Positions 35,412-48,852 of a stretch of DNA of 64,000 bases are shown here, in pieces. The position numbers were made by a program, and so were the translations under genes. Positions within the stretch are counted from its first letter, which is position 1. The number at the start of each line of letters is the position of its first letter. The DNA comes from Obelidium mucronatum. Its lineage: Eukaryota > Chytridiomycota > Chytridiomycetes > Chytridiales > Chytriomycetaceae. The stretch spans positions 1 through 64,000 of the forward strand of contig JAIVFH010000118.1 of the NCBI GenBank assembly GCA_025765595.1, in the 5' to 3' direction. The notes beneath the pieces are model-generated. The model was not told where the DNA came from, did not search any database, and was given only the letters and a program-made list of their open reading frames with translations.

Positions 35412-36590
35412 TTAACCAATACACACTCACGCACGTGCAAAAAAACAGTTGAGCCTTTGGTCATGGCCGGAATGCAACAGTGTATTGCCTCCTTTTGATG
35501 TCGAGGGGGAGATTTCTGATGCAAACTTTGATTCTGCTTCGTCAATGGTAAAAAAAAACACTTTGACTTTTTATTGAAAACAGAGTTCTTATTGAACATT
35601 CTTCTTTCGTCATTCTCTCTTTTTTTTCCTCTTCTCTTCTTCTTTTTTTTTTTTTTTTTTTTGGTCAACAGTTTGTCGCCTTGTCCTCCAAAAAGTGCTT
35701 TGTCATCAACATTGCGAAAGGCAAGACGGTTTGGTCCATTGATAAGCCTGTCGTCTCACAAAGCTCTGACGCCGCTGAATTTCGAAGTGCCAGGTTCGGT
35801 TTTATTTTTATTTTTATTTTATTGTATACATTATTGAATTTCTCATCTATATATATAATATTTTTTTTCCTTCCAGATTCGGAACAGGCTCAAGCGAGGG
35901 TTATCTCTTCCTGGCCGTCAATGCCAAATCGAGGAAACAGTCTTATGTGTGCAAGTGGAAAGTTGATAAATGGGTAATGGAGAGAAGCAAGTTGGTTGCA
36001 GTTAAACCGATTACTGCCTTCACAATCAGGTAATTTTGACCCTTTGATTTTTTTTTTTTTTTGCTCCATTTACTGAATTTTTTAAACGTCTTTTTTTTTA
36101 AAAAAAGTAACGACGGTGAACACTTGGCTTTTGGTGCTGCAGACTCGAGTGTTAATATTTTGAGCTCAAAAGGACTACAGGTACGCTTTGTTTTATTTTT
36201 TCTTCACGAGTTTGTTCTGATTTTGTATGTATATATATTTATTTTTGTCGTTGCAGTCTCTATTGAAACTTCCAAACGCGCACAACTTCCCTATTACTTC
36301 TCTGTCGTTTAGTCCAACTGGTTTCACGGTTGTATCTGGTTCCGCAGATGGAACTTGTAACGTTATTGCTGTTCCGCAAGGCACAGGTGCGAGTTGAAAC
36401 ATAACATTTTGCGAAAACTGTCACACATTAAAAGCTTTCTTTTTTTTTTTTTTTTTTGGAATCTAATTGCCGCCTACACCCATCAGATTCATCAAACTTT
36501 TCCTTTATTTTGTTTGTTGTGATGCTCATACTACTTGTTATTTTCTTGGCATATCTGTCAATGTTGGATGGTGGAGGAAATGAACTCTAA
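34556..36590 (+). CDS. SEC12: SEC12/PREB, Sar1 guanine nucleotide exchange factor
   Basis: About nine exons; the first three are 34556-34690, 34768-34872, 34977-35071. The N-terminus TIGFPVFALAFAPKKAKVFV is followed by GGGGGASRSGVKN, the K-loop signature of Sec12/PREB. WD repeats include KVARFSPDGKYLLTGGTDGK, LSLWSWPE, FVALSSKKCFVINI, GEHLAFGAADSSVNIL and ITSLSFSPTGFTVVSGSADG. The last exon codes a C-terminal TM anchor (FSFILFVVMLILLVIFLAYL) and stop at 36588. SEC12 loads GTP on Sar1 at ER exit sites to start COPII coats. Introns contain long T runs (38 T at 35373-35410). Confidence 0.9.
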
Positions 36591-36953
36591 AAAAAAGTTT
36601 TCAACACGTGCTGTATGATTCCAAAAAAAAAAAAAAAAACAATAAAAAAAAAGTCAATGAAAGTAAAATAACAAAGAAAAAAAAAAGGACTTTTGTGACT
36701 TGTTTAATTACTGTATATGTAGTCTTCTTGTTCTTGTTTTTTCATTTTTTTTTTTTTTTTTTTTTTTTTTTTGTAAATATTACTCTACAAATTCCAGAAG
36801 TTCCAGAAGAAGGAAAAAAAAAAAAAAAAGAACATCTAAACAAAAAAAAACACCAGAAAACAAAAAACTTCTGCTACATAACTTTCTTCTGATACACCAA
36901 AAAAGCAGCAAAACAGCCCCCCCGCCCGCCCGCCTTACTTAAAATATTGACAC

Positions 36954-39900
36954 ATGGACGAAGAGTTGAAAACTTCATCCCACCACACGTTGGTTGAATC
37001 AACCACTCCTCGGACTAAAAGCGTGCAGCAAGGTTCCAAGCCGGCATCAAAAGCTGCCTCCAAAGCAGGCTCTCTCGCCAATGTCAACAACGGCAATGAT
37101 AATAATAACCCAGAAAAGCAATTGGAATCATCTCCACTCGCCAAAGAAAGTGAAACTGCTCCTCCTGATTCGGACCCACTTGTTGAGGCATCAGATAGCA
37201 ATGAAATTGAAGGTTTTTTTTTTTTTTTGCAGCCCGCCTTTTATGGCCCTTTTTCTCTTTCTTTTTTTTTTTTTTTTTTTGTCAATTTCATTAACGGGGG
37301 GGGTTTTTTTTTTTTGGAAGGAGTCACGGCTTCACAAAGGGCTTCCAAAACTGGATCCGTCTACACGTAAAAAAAAATTCTTTACTTGGACCTGCGAATT
37401 CGCTAATCTGTTTTATTCTTTTTTTTTTTTCGGAAAAAAGGAGCGCCAAGGATTTAAAGGGGGATGCAAAATCAGTATACAGGTTTTTTTTTTTTTGTCA
37501 ATTTTAGCACATCAACAAAACAAAACAAGGTATTAAAGTTTAAATAATATCCAGTAGTGCAGTGGAGCTTCAGGCAGAAGAACCCGATGCAGGAACTCAA
37601 TACGATGAAGACTTTACCAAACAAGAGGAATCAATTACTCAGGCTGAAGTAGCCGAGACTGAACCTACAGGGCATGCCGAGCCTGCTCCAACTGATGAGT
37701 CAGTTATTAAAGGATCCAACGCCAACCTTCTTAGTGGGGCGGCTTCTAAACCGGGGTCGAAACCAGCTTCTCGGATGGCTTCAAAACCCGTCTCACAAGC
37801 TGCATCCCGTGCAAACATCACTTCTGGCAAATCAGAGCGTTCTCCATTATCTGAGGAAGCAGCAGCGGCGGCGGCGGCGGTGACTGTCTCAAAACCAGCT
37901 TCCAAAGTTGTTTCCAAAGTTCCATCACAAGTTGCTTCTAGAACAAATCTGACTTCTGGTGGAAAATCTTCAAATGCCTTGAATCCATCTCCTTTGGCTG
38001 AGACTGTTATTTCTGCGTCAAAACCAAGTTCAAGACCGATTTCAAGAGAGCAATCCAAACCAGTCTCGAGAGAAGCATCGAAACCAGCATCTACGCAAGT
38101 GTCAAAGCCACCATCTCGAGAGGCATCGAAACCTGCATCAAAGAATGCCTCAAAGATTGCATCAAAGGTTGCTTCTCGAGCCTCGATGGGTGTAGAGGAA
38201 ACAAACACTGAAGTACCCCAGACTGATGAACCGCTTGCGGCTACGCAATCTGGAACACGTCCAACCTCGAAACCATTGTCCAAGACAGCATCCAAAGCGG
38301 TATCTCACACCGCATCTCGTGCCGAATTGGAAGCAGCGGGACCATCTAAACTGTCTTCTCAACAAGCATCACGACCCATTTCTCGACCTGCTTCCAAGCC
38401 GGCTTCGATTGCTGGATCAAATGCAAATATCACTGCTCCTGCACCGGCCAAAGAATCAAGCCGCACACCACTCCTTCAAGCCTCATACAATGCTTCTGAG
38501 GCCGAACTGACAATCAAAGCCCCCGGCGTCGGCGCCGAGCTCACAATCGATTTCGATGGAAAGTCGAATACTCATTCCCACCAGGCATCCACCTCTGCTG
38601 CCGTCAATGAAATGGGGTCGAAATTCAATATGGCCCAACACGCGCTCGCCAATGACCCCAGACAATACTCCAAAAGCGTTATCGCCCAACAACAACAAGC
38701 AAGTACGGCCGCCTTGTCGCAAGTGGCAAGTAAACCAATGTCTGCTGCCACCTCCTTCAACCAGATTGCTAGTAACCCCATCTCTGGATTCGGATCCCCA
38801 ACGTTGCAACCGGCGGCTCTTGCAAAGGCCGCTTCTACGTCTGTTTCGTTGCGTCAAATCGCAGCGCCGACGCCAATGTCGGGTGGGTACGCGACGCCTG
38901 GTGGAGGTGGTGGTGCGGCTGCGGCAGCTGCGGGTATCAGCAAATCTGCATCAGCCGCTGCCTTTTCACAGGCAGTGTCTCCGGCACAGCAGTTTTCTCC
39001 GGCACTTTCAAATTCTCGTTCGAGAATGGAAGTTGCTGCTGCTGCCACCACCACCACATCTGCTGTTCTTTCTAAAGCGTCGTCTGCGGGGATTCAAGCA
39101 GCCGTAGCAGCAGTTGAGGCTGCAGAGCAAGCCGCTTTTGATGAGTTCTTTGGAGGGAATGAAGATGCGGAAGCAGCAGTCGCTCCTATTGAAAGCAATG
39201 AAGGACAGGCCCATGAAGAAACAGAATATCACGCAGACTATGAGGAGGAAGAAGAGGAAACAATGGCCGAGGTTCACGCGCAAGCTGTTGAAGCTGTTGC
39301 AGCTGACGAAGCTGCTGGCGATGATGAAGATTTTGAGTATGACGAACGGTATGAAGAAGCACAACAGACTTTGGAGCCAGCTGAAGAGGAGCAAGCCCAA
39401 AGCATTCTACCAAATGAAGGCCTTCGTAGCAGTAGTACAACCGTTTCGAAGCCACCCTCTGGAAAGTTGAAGGTTTGATTTCGTCTTTTCTTTGAACACA
39501 AAGGGTCAAAATTCTTCAACTCTTTTTTTTACTTTAATCAGGAGGAAATGATGCAAGATCTCACGAATAACATTGACTACGTCACTTTGATTTCTAGCTT
39601 ACGTCGAGAAATCGCCTTGCTCAAGAAAGAGATTGGAATTCGCGACGATAAGATTGATGGATTGAAAGACAAGGAGCACGATTTGATGGATATTCTTGAG
39701 CTATCAAAGACCAAAGGAACGGGTGACGTCTTCAAAAATACTCGAATTTGCTTGGACCGTCAGAAAAAGGTTGGGGGGTTATACTCAAAATTGAATTCTT
39801 CTAAAACAAATGGCCAACAGGCTTATCAAATATTGGTCGCCAAACTCAGAAGGGAGATCCGGCGTCTAAAATTCCAAAGAAATTCAACGTCAGATCCTTT

Positions 39901-40858
39901 AGTAGAGGTAAAAAGACTGAAGACCAAACGAAAATGGGAGCTATCGTAACAACCAACAAACAACTACACCAACAACAACAAAAACAGGCGCGATACTTCC
40001 CTTACTTGCCAAGAACGCCATTCAGCACAGCTTCACGACAACCACAACCAGGAATCATTGGAAATCTGCCACAAAGGTCTTCAGACTACTTTGCCTTGAA
40101 CCCACCACCACCTACAGGAAACCATCTAGACAGCGGCAACAGATGGTGGTGGGGAAGTGGTCCAAACATTACTCATCGTAAGCTATCAGATAGTTTCTGC
40201 CTTTTCCCCAACGACAAGGAAGAACTAAAAAAAAAAAAACACTATATATTGAACAGCTCGAGAAGCTTCAGCAAAATCAACATGCTCCCGTGAAAAGAAA
40301 AAACCAACAACAGCAAACAAAGCAAAGCAACCCCCAACTGATTCCACCAAGAAAGACGACCATCACACCATGCCGCCCATTGTACCCAATCCAAATCAAG
40401 AGGAGCCAAAAGTTGGAGATCGAGTTTGCGTTATGATTGATGGTGGTCGTGTTTTGGGTGAGTTAAGCTCCCGAATCATGCTTTCTTTGGTGTTCTTATT
40501 TTCTTCTGTTTTTTTTTTCTTTCCCCCCCTTAAAAAATTCAGGGAGCGTTAAATATGTTGGTATATTTGATCCATACCCTGGTTCGGGGCTTTGGTGTGG
40601 AATCAAGCTTCATCTTCCTTGTGAGTCTTTGTGGAAAAAAATATCGGTGTGACTAAAATTTATGGAATCATAGTGGGAAAACATGATGGAATCGTGAGGG
40701 GCAAACGGTACTTTACCTGTGAAGAAAACCATGGAGTGTTTGTCAAGAGCGATAAAATCATTACAGTAGGACACCTTTCCCCCAAGGTAAATGTGATGGG
40801 CCAGGTGACAACATATTTTTTTGTTCAACTTCTAATCGCTGCTTTTTTGGTGTAGTAA
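36954..40858 (+). CDS. SKxx-repeat, coiled-coil, CAP-Gly protein
   Basis: Nine coding exons plus a stop-only exon link in one frame: 36954-37212, 37321-37366, 37441-37482, 37555-39472, 39542-39907, 39988-40177, 40257-40457, 40543-40620, 40674-40786, with stop TAA at 40856 after a last intron; 1071 aa. The first two thirds are tetrapeptide repeats of the type S-[KR]-x-x (SKPASKAASK, SRPISREQSKPVS), grouped in blocks that each end near ASRANITSG...SPL. An acidic stretch follows (EEEEETMAEV), then a basic coiled coil (SLRREIALLKKEIGIRDDKI). The C-terminus is a CAP-Gly domain: VGDRVCVMIDGGRVLGSVKY, GSGLWCGIKLHLPLGKHDGI, YFTCEENHGVFV. It probably binds microtubules; the GKHDG replaces the usual GKNDG. 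Confidence 0.75.
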
Positions 40859-41189
40859 AGGCGACAGGAAAAAGACTCATTCCGTTATTGGCCAAATGAT
40901 TCCTTGCTTTTTAATAATTCTCCTTAATAATGTTTTAAGTTTTTTGTCCCTGACTCTTTTCTCTTTTTATTCGTAAATAAACGCTTAAAGTAAGTAATTG
41001 GTTGGGAAAATAAACTCTTGAATTTGAAGATGCAACTTGGAACTGCTATCGGTGGTTTGATGACTTTCTTTTTTCAAGTACTTATATAATTCGTTAAAAA
41101 TTATTAAGTATCAGTTAGGTATAGATGGGATTATATATATTTTTTCGTTTTGTTTTTTCTCTGTGAAAGGAAAGGGTGGGCTACACGGG

Positions 41190-42640
41190 TCATACAGAAT
41201 ACAAAACAACCGAGCGATCATCTCCAACACTGACCAAACGCGATCCATCGTCATTATAGGCAATACCCCATACTTGATCTGTGTGATCTTCAAACGTGTG
41301 TACACATTGCCGCTGATTCATGTCCCAAATCTTGACTTTTCGATCAGAGGAACTGCAATAAAAAATGTTCAATAACAACATACTCTCTTGCTTCCAAGAA
41401 AAAACTTGTTACCTAGAGGCAAAGTGAAGCGCATTTGGACTGAAAGCGACTGAAAGTACCCACGACTGATGGCCTGCAAGCGTGGCAAGACAAGTTGCGT
41501 GATGCCTATTTCGACATTACAGCCAGGTTTAAGAAAATTCAAACCCGTCCCCACCACTGCTAATTCATCTTACACATCATATATATTGATACGCTTGTCG
41601 TCAGACGCCGTAATCAACGTGGAAGAGTCTGGCGAAAACGTCAAGGAACGTACGGCCATGGAATGTCCCGGAAGAGAATGAATCAACTTTCCAGTAGCAA
41701 CTTCGAAAATATGAATGGATCCATTTTCAGCTCCACTTGCCAGGTATGCTCCATTGGGACTCTGTTTGCATCCAAGACTGAATATAAGAAGAGCACAAAA
41801 AACCATAACCAAACTCCAATATCCACGTACATAGGCTACAGACATGACAAACTTTCCGCGGGTATCCAACGGCTTTTCCTTGACACCGCTTTCGATTGTC
41901 CAGAGGTTAATTAGTCCAGCATGGGTTCCAGCAGCGATTTGCCGACCATCTGGAGTAAAACACGTTGTCCACGCCTCGACTGATTCAAACAATATGAGAA
42001 TCATTCCCTTCCTTCAACTGTTTTTAATACCTGGCCCAGCATCAATAGTTTTCAATAGATTTCCTCCGGCAACATCCCAAATTCGAATCTGACTGTCCAA
42101 AGACGTAGAGACAGCAACTACAAAACGCAAGACAAGTCAAAATCGAAATTAAAGGGAAAATGACGTGAATTTACTTACATTGCCCAGAATTTGATGAATC
42201 CACCGAAACAACACCAAGTTGGTGGCCACTGAGCGTATGGAGTGGAGTCACCTCCTCAGCATCCCTAAAAGACGAAAAAATAGCATTTCATACAAATTAG
42301 TGTATGCGTTTAGTTATGGAAAAATAACAAAGTAGGACTTCCTGACCAGATCTTGACAGTGTCATCGACAGAACCAGTAATAATCTTGTTTGTTCTGCGG
42401 GTCCATGCAACTGACCAAATGCCGTCTTCGTGGGCTGGGAAAAAAATGGCGTTTTTAAAGAGAAGGCCAGGATTGGAAGGTGTTTGTTAGTTTACCGTCG
42501 TGGACGTGCTTGATTACTGAGAACTATTGAGTGAGAGTGAGTGAAGACGAACAGAATGAAAAAGAGCAAGAATTTCAGATGGCTTGATGCCTTGCCAGTC
42601 TGTCGGTGTGATAAATGAATAATGTACTTACATTTCCCAT
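41190..42640 (-). CDS. SKI8: SKI8/WDR61 WD40 protein
   Basis: Multi-exon; a 9-nt first exon (42640-42632, MGN) is followed by [20 protein letters not shown]. Strong match to WDR61: [102 protein letters not shown] and a final [14 protein letters not shown]8 is part of the Ski complex that feeds the cytoplasmic exosome and, in many eukaryotes, of the Paf1 complex. It lies back to back with eL18 (310 bp between starts). Confidence 0.93.
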
Positions 42641-42950
42641 TTTGTTTTATCAAATAATAAACACTATTTCTACATAAAAAGAAATACGAGACTAGAAACT
42701 ATCTTTAACTATGAGTTTGTTTTTCTTTCAGTCAGTCACAATGAACACTTTTCGAAGTTTGACCTTTCAGTGTTTTGGATCCCGAACGAACTGAGAAGGA
42801 AGTGAGACAGAAAGAGATGGATAGATTGCCTTGAGAGGAGCAGCAATGAGCAATTAAAGTAAAATCATTCTTTGCAAAAGGGCATGAGACAGCAGTTTAC
42901 AGCAGTTTGAATAGTGTTATCGTGTTTTGGATTTAGAATCTGACAATAAA

Positions 42951-43867
42951 ATGGTACGCCTCTCACTCCCCATCACCACGGCACGGAGCACCAGCCTCGG
43001 CCACGGAAGCGGCTCATCAGTCGCTACAATGCGAAAACACTGGACTCCTGGGGAGCGCAAGGCCGGGCGATGGCGCGATGCGATGCGGCTCGATGTTCGG
43101 CGGAGATGTCTTGTGGCTCATGCAACAACCAGCAAACACTCAACAGCCAATGGCGGGATCGCACTACGAATCGATCAAAAACTATGCATCTGCAAACTGC
43201 TTCAACCATCTGCAATTCACTGAGCTAATCGCTTACGCTTCGAACAGGGTATCGACTCCGGTAAGAAGAACCACGTCAAGAAAAGTGCCAGATCCGCTCC
43301 ATCTTCCAAGGATGTCTACTTGGCTTTGCTCGTCAAGGTGTGTTCCTGGCATGGTTTCCACCAGCTTGTGATTCTTCAAACCTAAACATTCGAACACAGT
43401 TGTACCGTTTCTTGGCCCGCAGAACTGACTCCAAGTTCAACAAGGTTGTCTTGAGACGTCTTTTCATGTCCAGAATCAACCGTCCACCATTGTCCGTTTC
43501 CCGCATTGCTCGTTACTTGAAAAACAACGAGGGAAAGACTGCCGTTGTTGTTGGAACCGTTACTGATGACATTCGTCTGTTGGAAGTCCCAAAGCTCTCT
43601 ATTGCCGCCCTCCGCGTCACCGCCTCTGCCCGTGCCCGTATCCTTGCTGCCGGTGGTGAGATCCTCACCTTCGATCAGCTTGCTCTCCGTGCCCCAACCG
43701 GAAAGGGAACTGTGCTCCTCCGTGGACCAAAGAACTCCCGTGAAGCTGTCAAGCACTTTGGAGCTGCCGGTGTTCCAGGATCCTCTGTCAAGCCATACGT
43801 CCGCTCCAAGGGCAGAAAGTTCGAGAGAGCCCGTGGTCGTCGTTCTTCCCGTGGTTACAAGAACTAA
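42951..43867 (+). CDS. RPL18: 60S ribosomal protein eL18
   Basis: Exons 42951-42953 (only the ATG), 43248-43337, 43400-43867; introns of 294 and 62 nt. The protein reads [92 protein letters not shown] and ends [25 protein letters not shown], as in other eL18. About 186 aa. Codon use in the third exon is strongly biased (aag, gtc, cgt, ttc), consistent with high expression. The first intron is the longest of the gene, typical for ribosomal protein genes and possibly regulatory. Confidence 0.95.
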
Positions 43868-44068
43868 ATTGGAGACAAAATGGAAAAAGGATATTGTGCA
43901 ATATTGGCATGGGATTCCTTCTTTTGTTATCTTTCGTTTAGGTCTTGAATACGGTCATTGCAATGACCAATTGTTTATGATTGAACAAATAAATACACTT
44001 ACGCTTTTCTTGAATGGGTTATTAATATTATTATTATTTGAATTGATTTATTTTATATTTTAAAAAAA

Positions 44069-44626
44069 ATGCTTCAAACTGCTTGGCAACAACAGTTACC
44101 AACTGTGGAAGCAATCAATTCCAGCATTATCACCACCAACGCGCCCGCGGACACCGCCATAGAGAACGAATACATTTCTTCCTTCACAGTGGTGTACACA
44201 CAATTCCCACATGGGAACGTCCAGGAAATCCATGGAAATGGAACAGGCGACATCAACCAAGGCTTTGGCGGCAAATACGTGCACATTTGTTTGAACCGAA
44301 CGAGCAACCCGGCGCTTGCAATCACTGGATTCACATTCCACCGCGAGCCAGCAGCGAATATTCCATTGCCGACAAGCAGTGAGCAGGATTTGGCGAAAGG
44401 TGCAGGTGGGGATTACCGGTACCTTCGAGCAGTGAAGCAACGCACAGGGGAGGGGGAAGTGCAAGGGAAAGGGGCAGCGGCGGCGCGTAAAGTCAAGGAT
44501 GTTTGGTTGTGGAGAACGAAGGATGAGAATGATTTACCGCCAAGCGCGATGGGGTTTGATCGTACGACGGATATTAATGAGGGACGTGGGGGTGATTATT
44601 TGTATCTTTGTTGGACGTATCATTGA
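44069..44626 (+). CDS. Stand-alone MABP-like beta-prism protein
   Basis: Single exon, 185 aa. Three internal repeats have the MABP signature D[IL]xxGxGGxYxY[LI]: DINQGFGGKYVHICLNR, DLAKGAGGDYRYLRAVKQR and DINEGRGGDYLYLCWTYH, each after a strand pair such as VKDVWLWRTKDENDLPPSAM. The MABP fold (found in MVB12 and DENND4) is a three-sided beta-prism that binds membranes; here it makes up almost the whole protein. No signal peptide or TM. A decayed copy lies at 31322-31880 on the other strand. The function is unknown; lipid or glycan binding is inference. Confidence 0.75.
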   Translation: MLQTAWQQQLPTVEAINSSIITTNAPADTAIENEYISSFTVVYTQFPHGNVQEIHGNGTGDINQGFGGKYVHICLNRTSNPALAITGFTFHREPAANIPLPTSSEQDLAKGAGGDYRYLRAVKQRTGEGEVQGKGAAAARKVKDVWLWRTKDENDLPPSAMGFDRTTDINEGRGGDYLYLCWTYH

Positions 44627-44791
44627 ATTAAATAAAGGAATATGACATTTCTTCTGAAATGGATAGATCATTTGAGTGTAAGCCTTTTTTTTATGAATCT
44701 TTTGTTCCAGTTTTTCTTCCCTCCCCATCTCTGTGCTGCAACAACATACTTCTCACATTTTTATTAAATAGTTGTCAATTTTGCACGTCTC

Positions 44792-46243
44792 TCAACAAAC
44801 CATGGGAGCATATTCACCCTCCTCCGTCTCATCCGCATCCCATTTTTCCTTCACAGCTTCTTCCAAATCCCACTGAAACCTTTCCGTAACTAGTTCCACA
44901 AATTGTGTCACTCTCTTTTCCATTTGAACATTTGGTAACCGATCCACCGTGTCTGGGTCTCTCAAAGTTGAAACAAGCTCCACAATTGCCACCCTCAAAA
45001 AATTGGATGACGAAAGCGCATCTACGAAGAAATCTTCTGGGCATTCTTGCAACTGAGCATGCAGAACGCCTAGGAACTCATAATAGAGCCCCCCTGTCGC
45101 GGATGTGGTTGCTTCTTTTGCAGAACAGAGAAGCTGTACAAGACACTTCCATTGTTCCAATCCGTCATATACTTGTCCAACAAGGAAAAGAATGAACGAA
45201 AATTGAAGTTCTCCTAAAAGAAGCTTGAAATCTGTTGTGTTGTTACGTTTTTAGTGTTGTTACAACAAGGCAATAGCAATAACAGCAACTACTAAATTAC
45301 CTCCTTTGTAGAATGTCTTCAATACATGATTCAATAAATAACTCTTGTCCAATGAATATTTTGTTCGTTCCTGTGGAGTTGCATTCGATGGAAACGACCT
45401 TTTCAGATCAATTGGAGTGAACTGGATATTAAGCGATACTAGATGCTGTAGATTTTGATTCTGCTGCTGCTGCTGTTGTTCCTTCTCCATTACCATATCA
45501 CCATCCTTTTCCACTCCTGGCGCTGCCACGCCTGCCGTACTCAAAATCGAGTCATCCAGATCCGAAAATCGAGAAACAGAGACCAGAGAGCTGACTTTCT
45601 TTGACGTTGGAAGCAAAGATGACAACAAAGGTTGGCTGATGTAGTTTGTCAATCGCAACCATTTCTGGTACGTCGGAAGAGGTTGCTGCGGATGTGGAAT
45701 CAGAGGATACGCTCCCAAATTCGGTTCGAATTGGAGAATGTCTTTGTTGTTATTGTTGTTGGTTGTCTGTTTGAGTTTACTGGGAGACTGCGCAGAAACC
45801 CAAAGAAACAAACTCAACTGTACTTGATCCGCTCTATTTGGTCTTTATCCAAAACAGAATCATCAAGCAAGTCTTCTTCTGCCTTGTCCCATTGCGTGAC
45901 GTAGATCTTTTTGTCAAATGCTTAGCCAAAAACCTCTTCAAGAAAGGACCAACCTCTTTGGATGCGAAGAACTTGAAGAAGCCAGTTCGAATGCCCGTTT
46001 CACCAGTCGATGAGTTCTTGGAACTGTTTGGAGAGGTTAAACAACACAAAACAAGTCTTGTGCCAAAAACCTGTAGTGCACAAAGTGTAGCCCAGGAGGG
46101 ATGAGCTTGAGTCCTTTGAAGCGAGGACCAGTTTGCCATTCGTTCAAATCAATTCCGAAAGAGATATCTACTGGGGCATCGAGCAGAACCAAGAATGCTC
46201 CAGTGGCAAGAAGTTGCTTAGCTGTGTTCTGATCAATATTCAT
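44792..46243 (-). CDS. AAR2: AAR2 splicing factor (U5 snRNP assembly)
   Basis: Multi-exon. The N-terminus has TAKQLLATGAFLVLLDAPVD, FGIDLNEWQTGPRFKGLKLI and PPGLHFVHY, clearly AAR2 ([20 protein letters not shown] in animals). Then TGIRTGFFKFFASKEV, WLRLTNYISQPLL, SIQFTPIDLKRSFP and the C-terminal CPEDFFVDALSSSNFLRVAI with a final RFQWDLEE. AAR2 holds Prp8 in an immature U5 snRNP. Its presence fits the intron-rich gene set. Only 45 bp separate its start from the DPM1 stop on the same strand. Confidence 0.93.
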
Positions 46244-46288
46244 CTTTTTTTTTTTGAGGTTGACTTTTCATTTATCACACACACACTT

Positions 46289-47436
<1,148 letters not shown>

Positions 47437-47592
47437 TTTCGATAAACTGTTGATGTCTAGTGAGACCGAGGTGGACTGCCGATGGTGGTTGTTATGGGAG
47501 TGAATTTTTGCTGTTTTAATTGTTTATTATTTCGTTTTCCTGATAAAACAATAACAAGTTGAGAAAAGAAGAATATCAGGAAATAGCGGGAT

Positions 47593-48205
47593 TCAAGAAA
47601 AGCAAAGACCAAAATTGATGATTTGAAGAACAAGCACTGGAATAAACACCATGCATTCAAAGACGAGTGAATCTCCACCTCCAAGCAAAATTACAACTTC
47701 CCATCCAACCATCAAGACGAGCGTAATCCAAGTCAAGACTGCAGACCCGTAACTTGAAATACCGAAAATTGAATGAGCGACAGTGGATGCAAAGACGAGC
47801 AAGAATGCTGAACGGGTTGTGCGCGTGAACTGAGCTACTTTGGTGAAGTTCTGTGTATGTTTTTCATTTGTGTTTTGTTGGTATAATGGTAGTGTTCCCA
47901 CAGAACACGAAAAAACTCACACGATCGGTCATGACACGAGAATCATTTGCTCTATCTTCAATTGGAGCAGTAGGGGCGTCATGCACTGGAATACTACTGT
48001 GAGATTCACCTCTACCAGTATTTGATTCGTCACGGTCGTGGGAAACAGTGGGTGGTGGAGGTGGAGGTGGGGGTTGTTGCTGGGAGCGCATTTGCGGAAG
48101 GGTGGCAATGAAAGGCGTTGCAAATAGACCAAAACAGTAAAGAATGAAAAGAATGTAAGTGGCTTCCCATTCCAGTTTTTGAAACGCGTTGTTGTTTTGA
48201 GACAT
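47593..48205 (-). CDS. Multi-TM protein, unknown
   Basis: Two exons (48205 to about 47923 and about 47852 to 47593; donor GTGAGT, acceptor cacag). TM1 is ATYILFILYCFGLFATPFIA, followed by a Gln/Pro-rich loop ([11 protein letters not shown]) with Asp/Glu/Ser. Three more hydrophobic stretches follow: AFLLVFASTVAHSIFGIS, VLTWITLVLMVGWEVVILLG and ECMVFIPVLVLQIINFGLCF. No family recognised. Confidence 0.6.
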
Positions 48206-48457
48206 TTGTTTTGGTGCAAATTCTTTTATTCAAGAAATAACAGAGAAACGGTGCACCATTGACTTCACTCAAGACAGAGAAAGAGAAATAGAGACGTTCA
48301 AGTTTGACACTTTCTATTCAGATTGACAAGTTTAAGTTAATGTGATGAAAAACTCCGATGCGTCACCATGAGTCAAGCAACAAAACAATTTGATGGTTGA
48401 AAAAAGTCAACAAGAAACCCAATCTTTTTGATCAAAAAATCCCGACAAACAAATCAT

Positions 48458-48676
48458 ATGCATCCAGTTCTTCGCCAATGGCTTCCTTACGTGACTCTCG
48501 CCGTTGGAGTGTCAGCCCTGACGTTCCAGGCAACCGTGCTGTATCCTTGGCACCACCTTCTTGAAGACGAGTTCAAACAACTCGAAGCGACTCTGCTAAA
48601 GAGAGAGGAGGAGAGATTCAACAGACTCGAGAGACGCTTGGATTCTATTATGGACAAACTGGAAAAGAAACGATAA
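48458..48676 (+). CDS. Small single-TM protein with coiled coil
   Basis: 72 aa from MHPVLRQWLPYVTLAVGVSA (an in-frame ATG-like start upstream is less likely). One TM (LPYVTLAVGVSALTFQATVL), then WHHLLEDEFKQLEATLLKRE and a charged helix ending MDKLEKKR. The shape recalls small mitochondrial inner-membrane assembly factors, but no specific family can be named. Confidence 0.55.
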   Translation: MHPVLRQWLPYVTLAVGVSALTFQATVLYPWHHLLEDEFKQLEATLLKREEERFNRLERRLDSIMDKLEKKR

Positions 48677-48852
48677 CGGAAGTTGAAGGGGGCGTGGTTG
48701 GTGGTGTCAGAGCATGTTACAGTATGACGTGATGCCTTTCACGAGAAACAGAAATAGTTAAAATTCTAATAAAACGCTTGAGTAGACTTGATTGCATCTT
48801 TGATATATCCTTTTGGGAGGTATACTTTTATTTGAAACACTTGAAAAAAAAG

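Noticed and set aside
37639..38295. 218-aa minus-strand ORF rich in DAGFEAGFD-type repeats
   Set aside because: Mirror of the SKxx repeat region on the plus strand.
40370..40858. Separate small CAP-Gly gene starting at 40370
   Set aside because: The upstream exons join in frame through good splice sites to this ATG codon, so it is better explained as the C-terminal part of the long gene; kept as an alternative to test.
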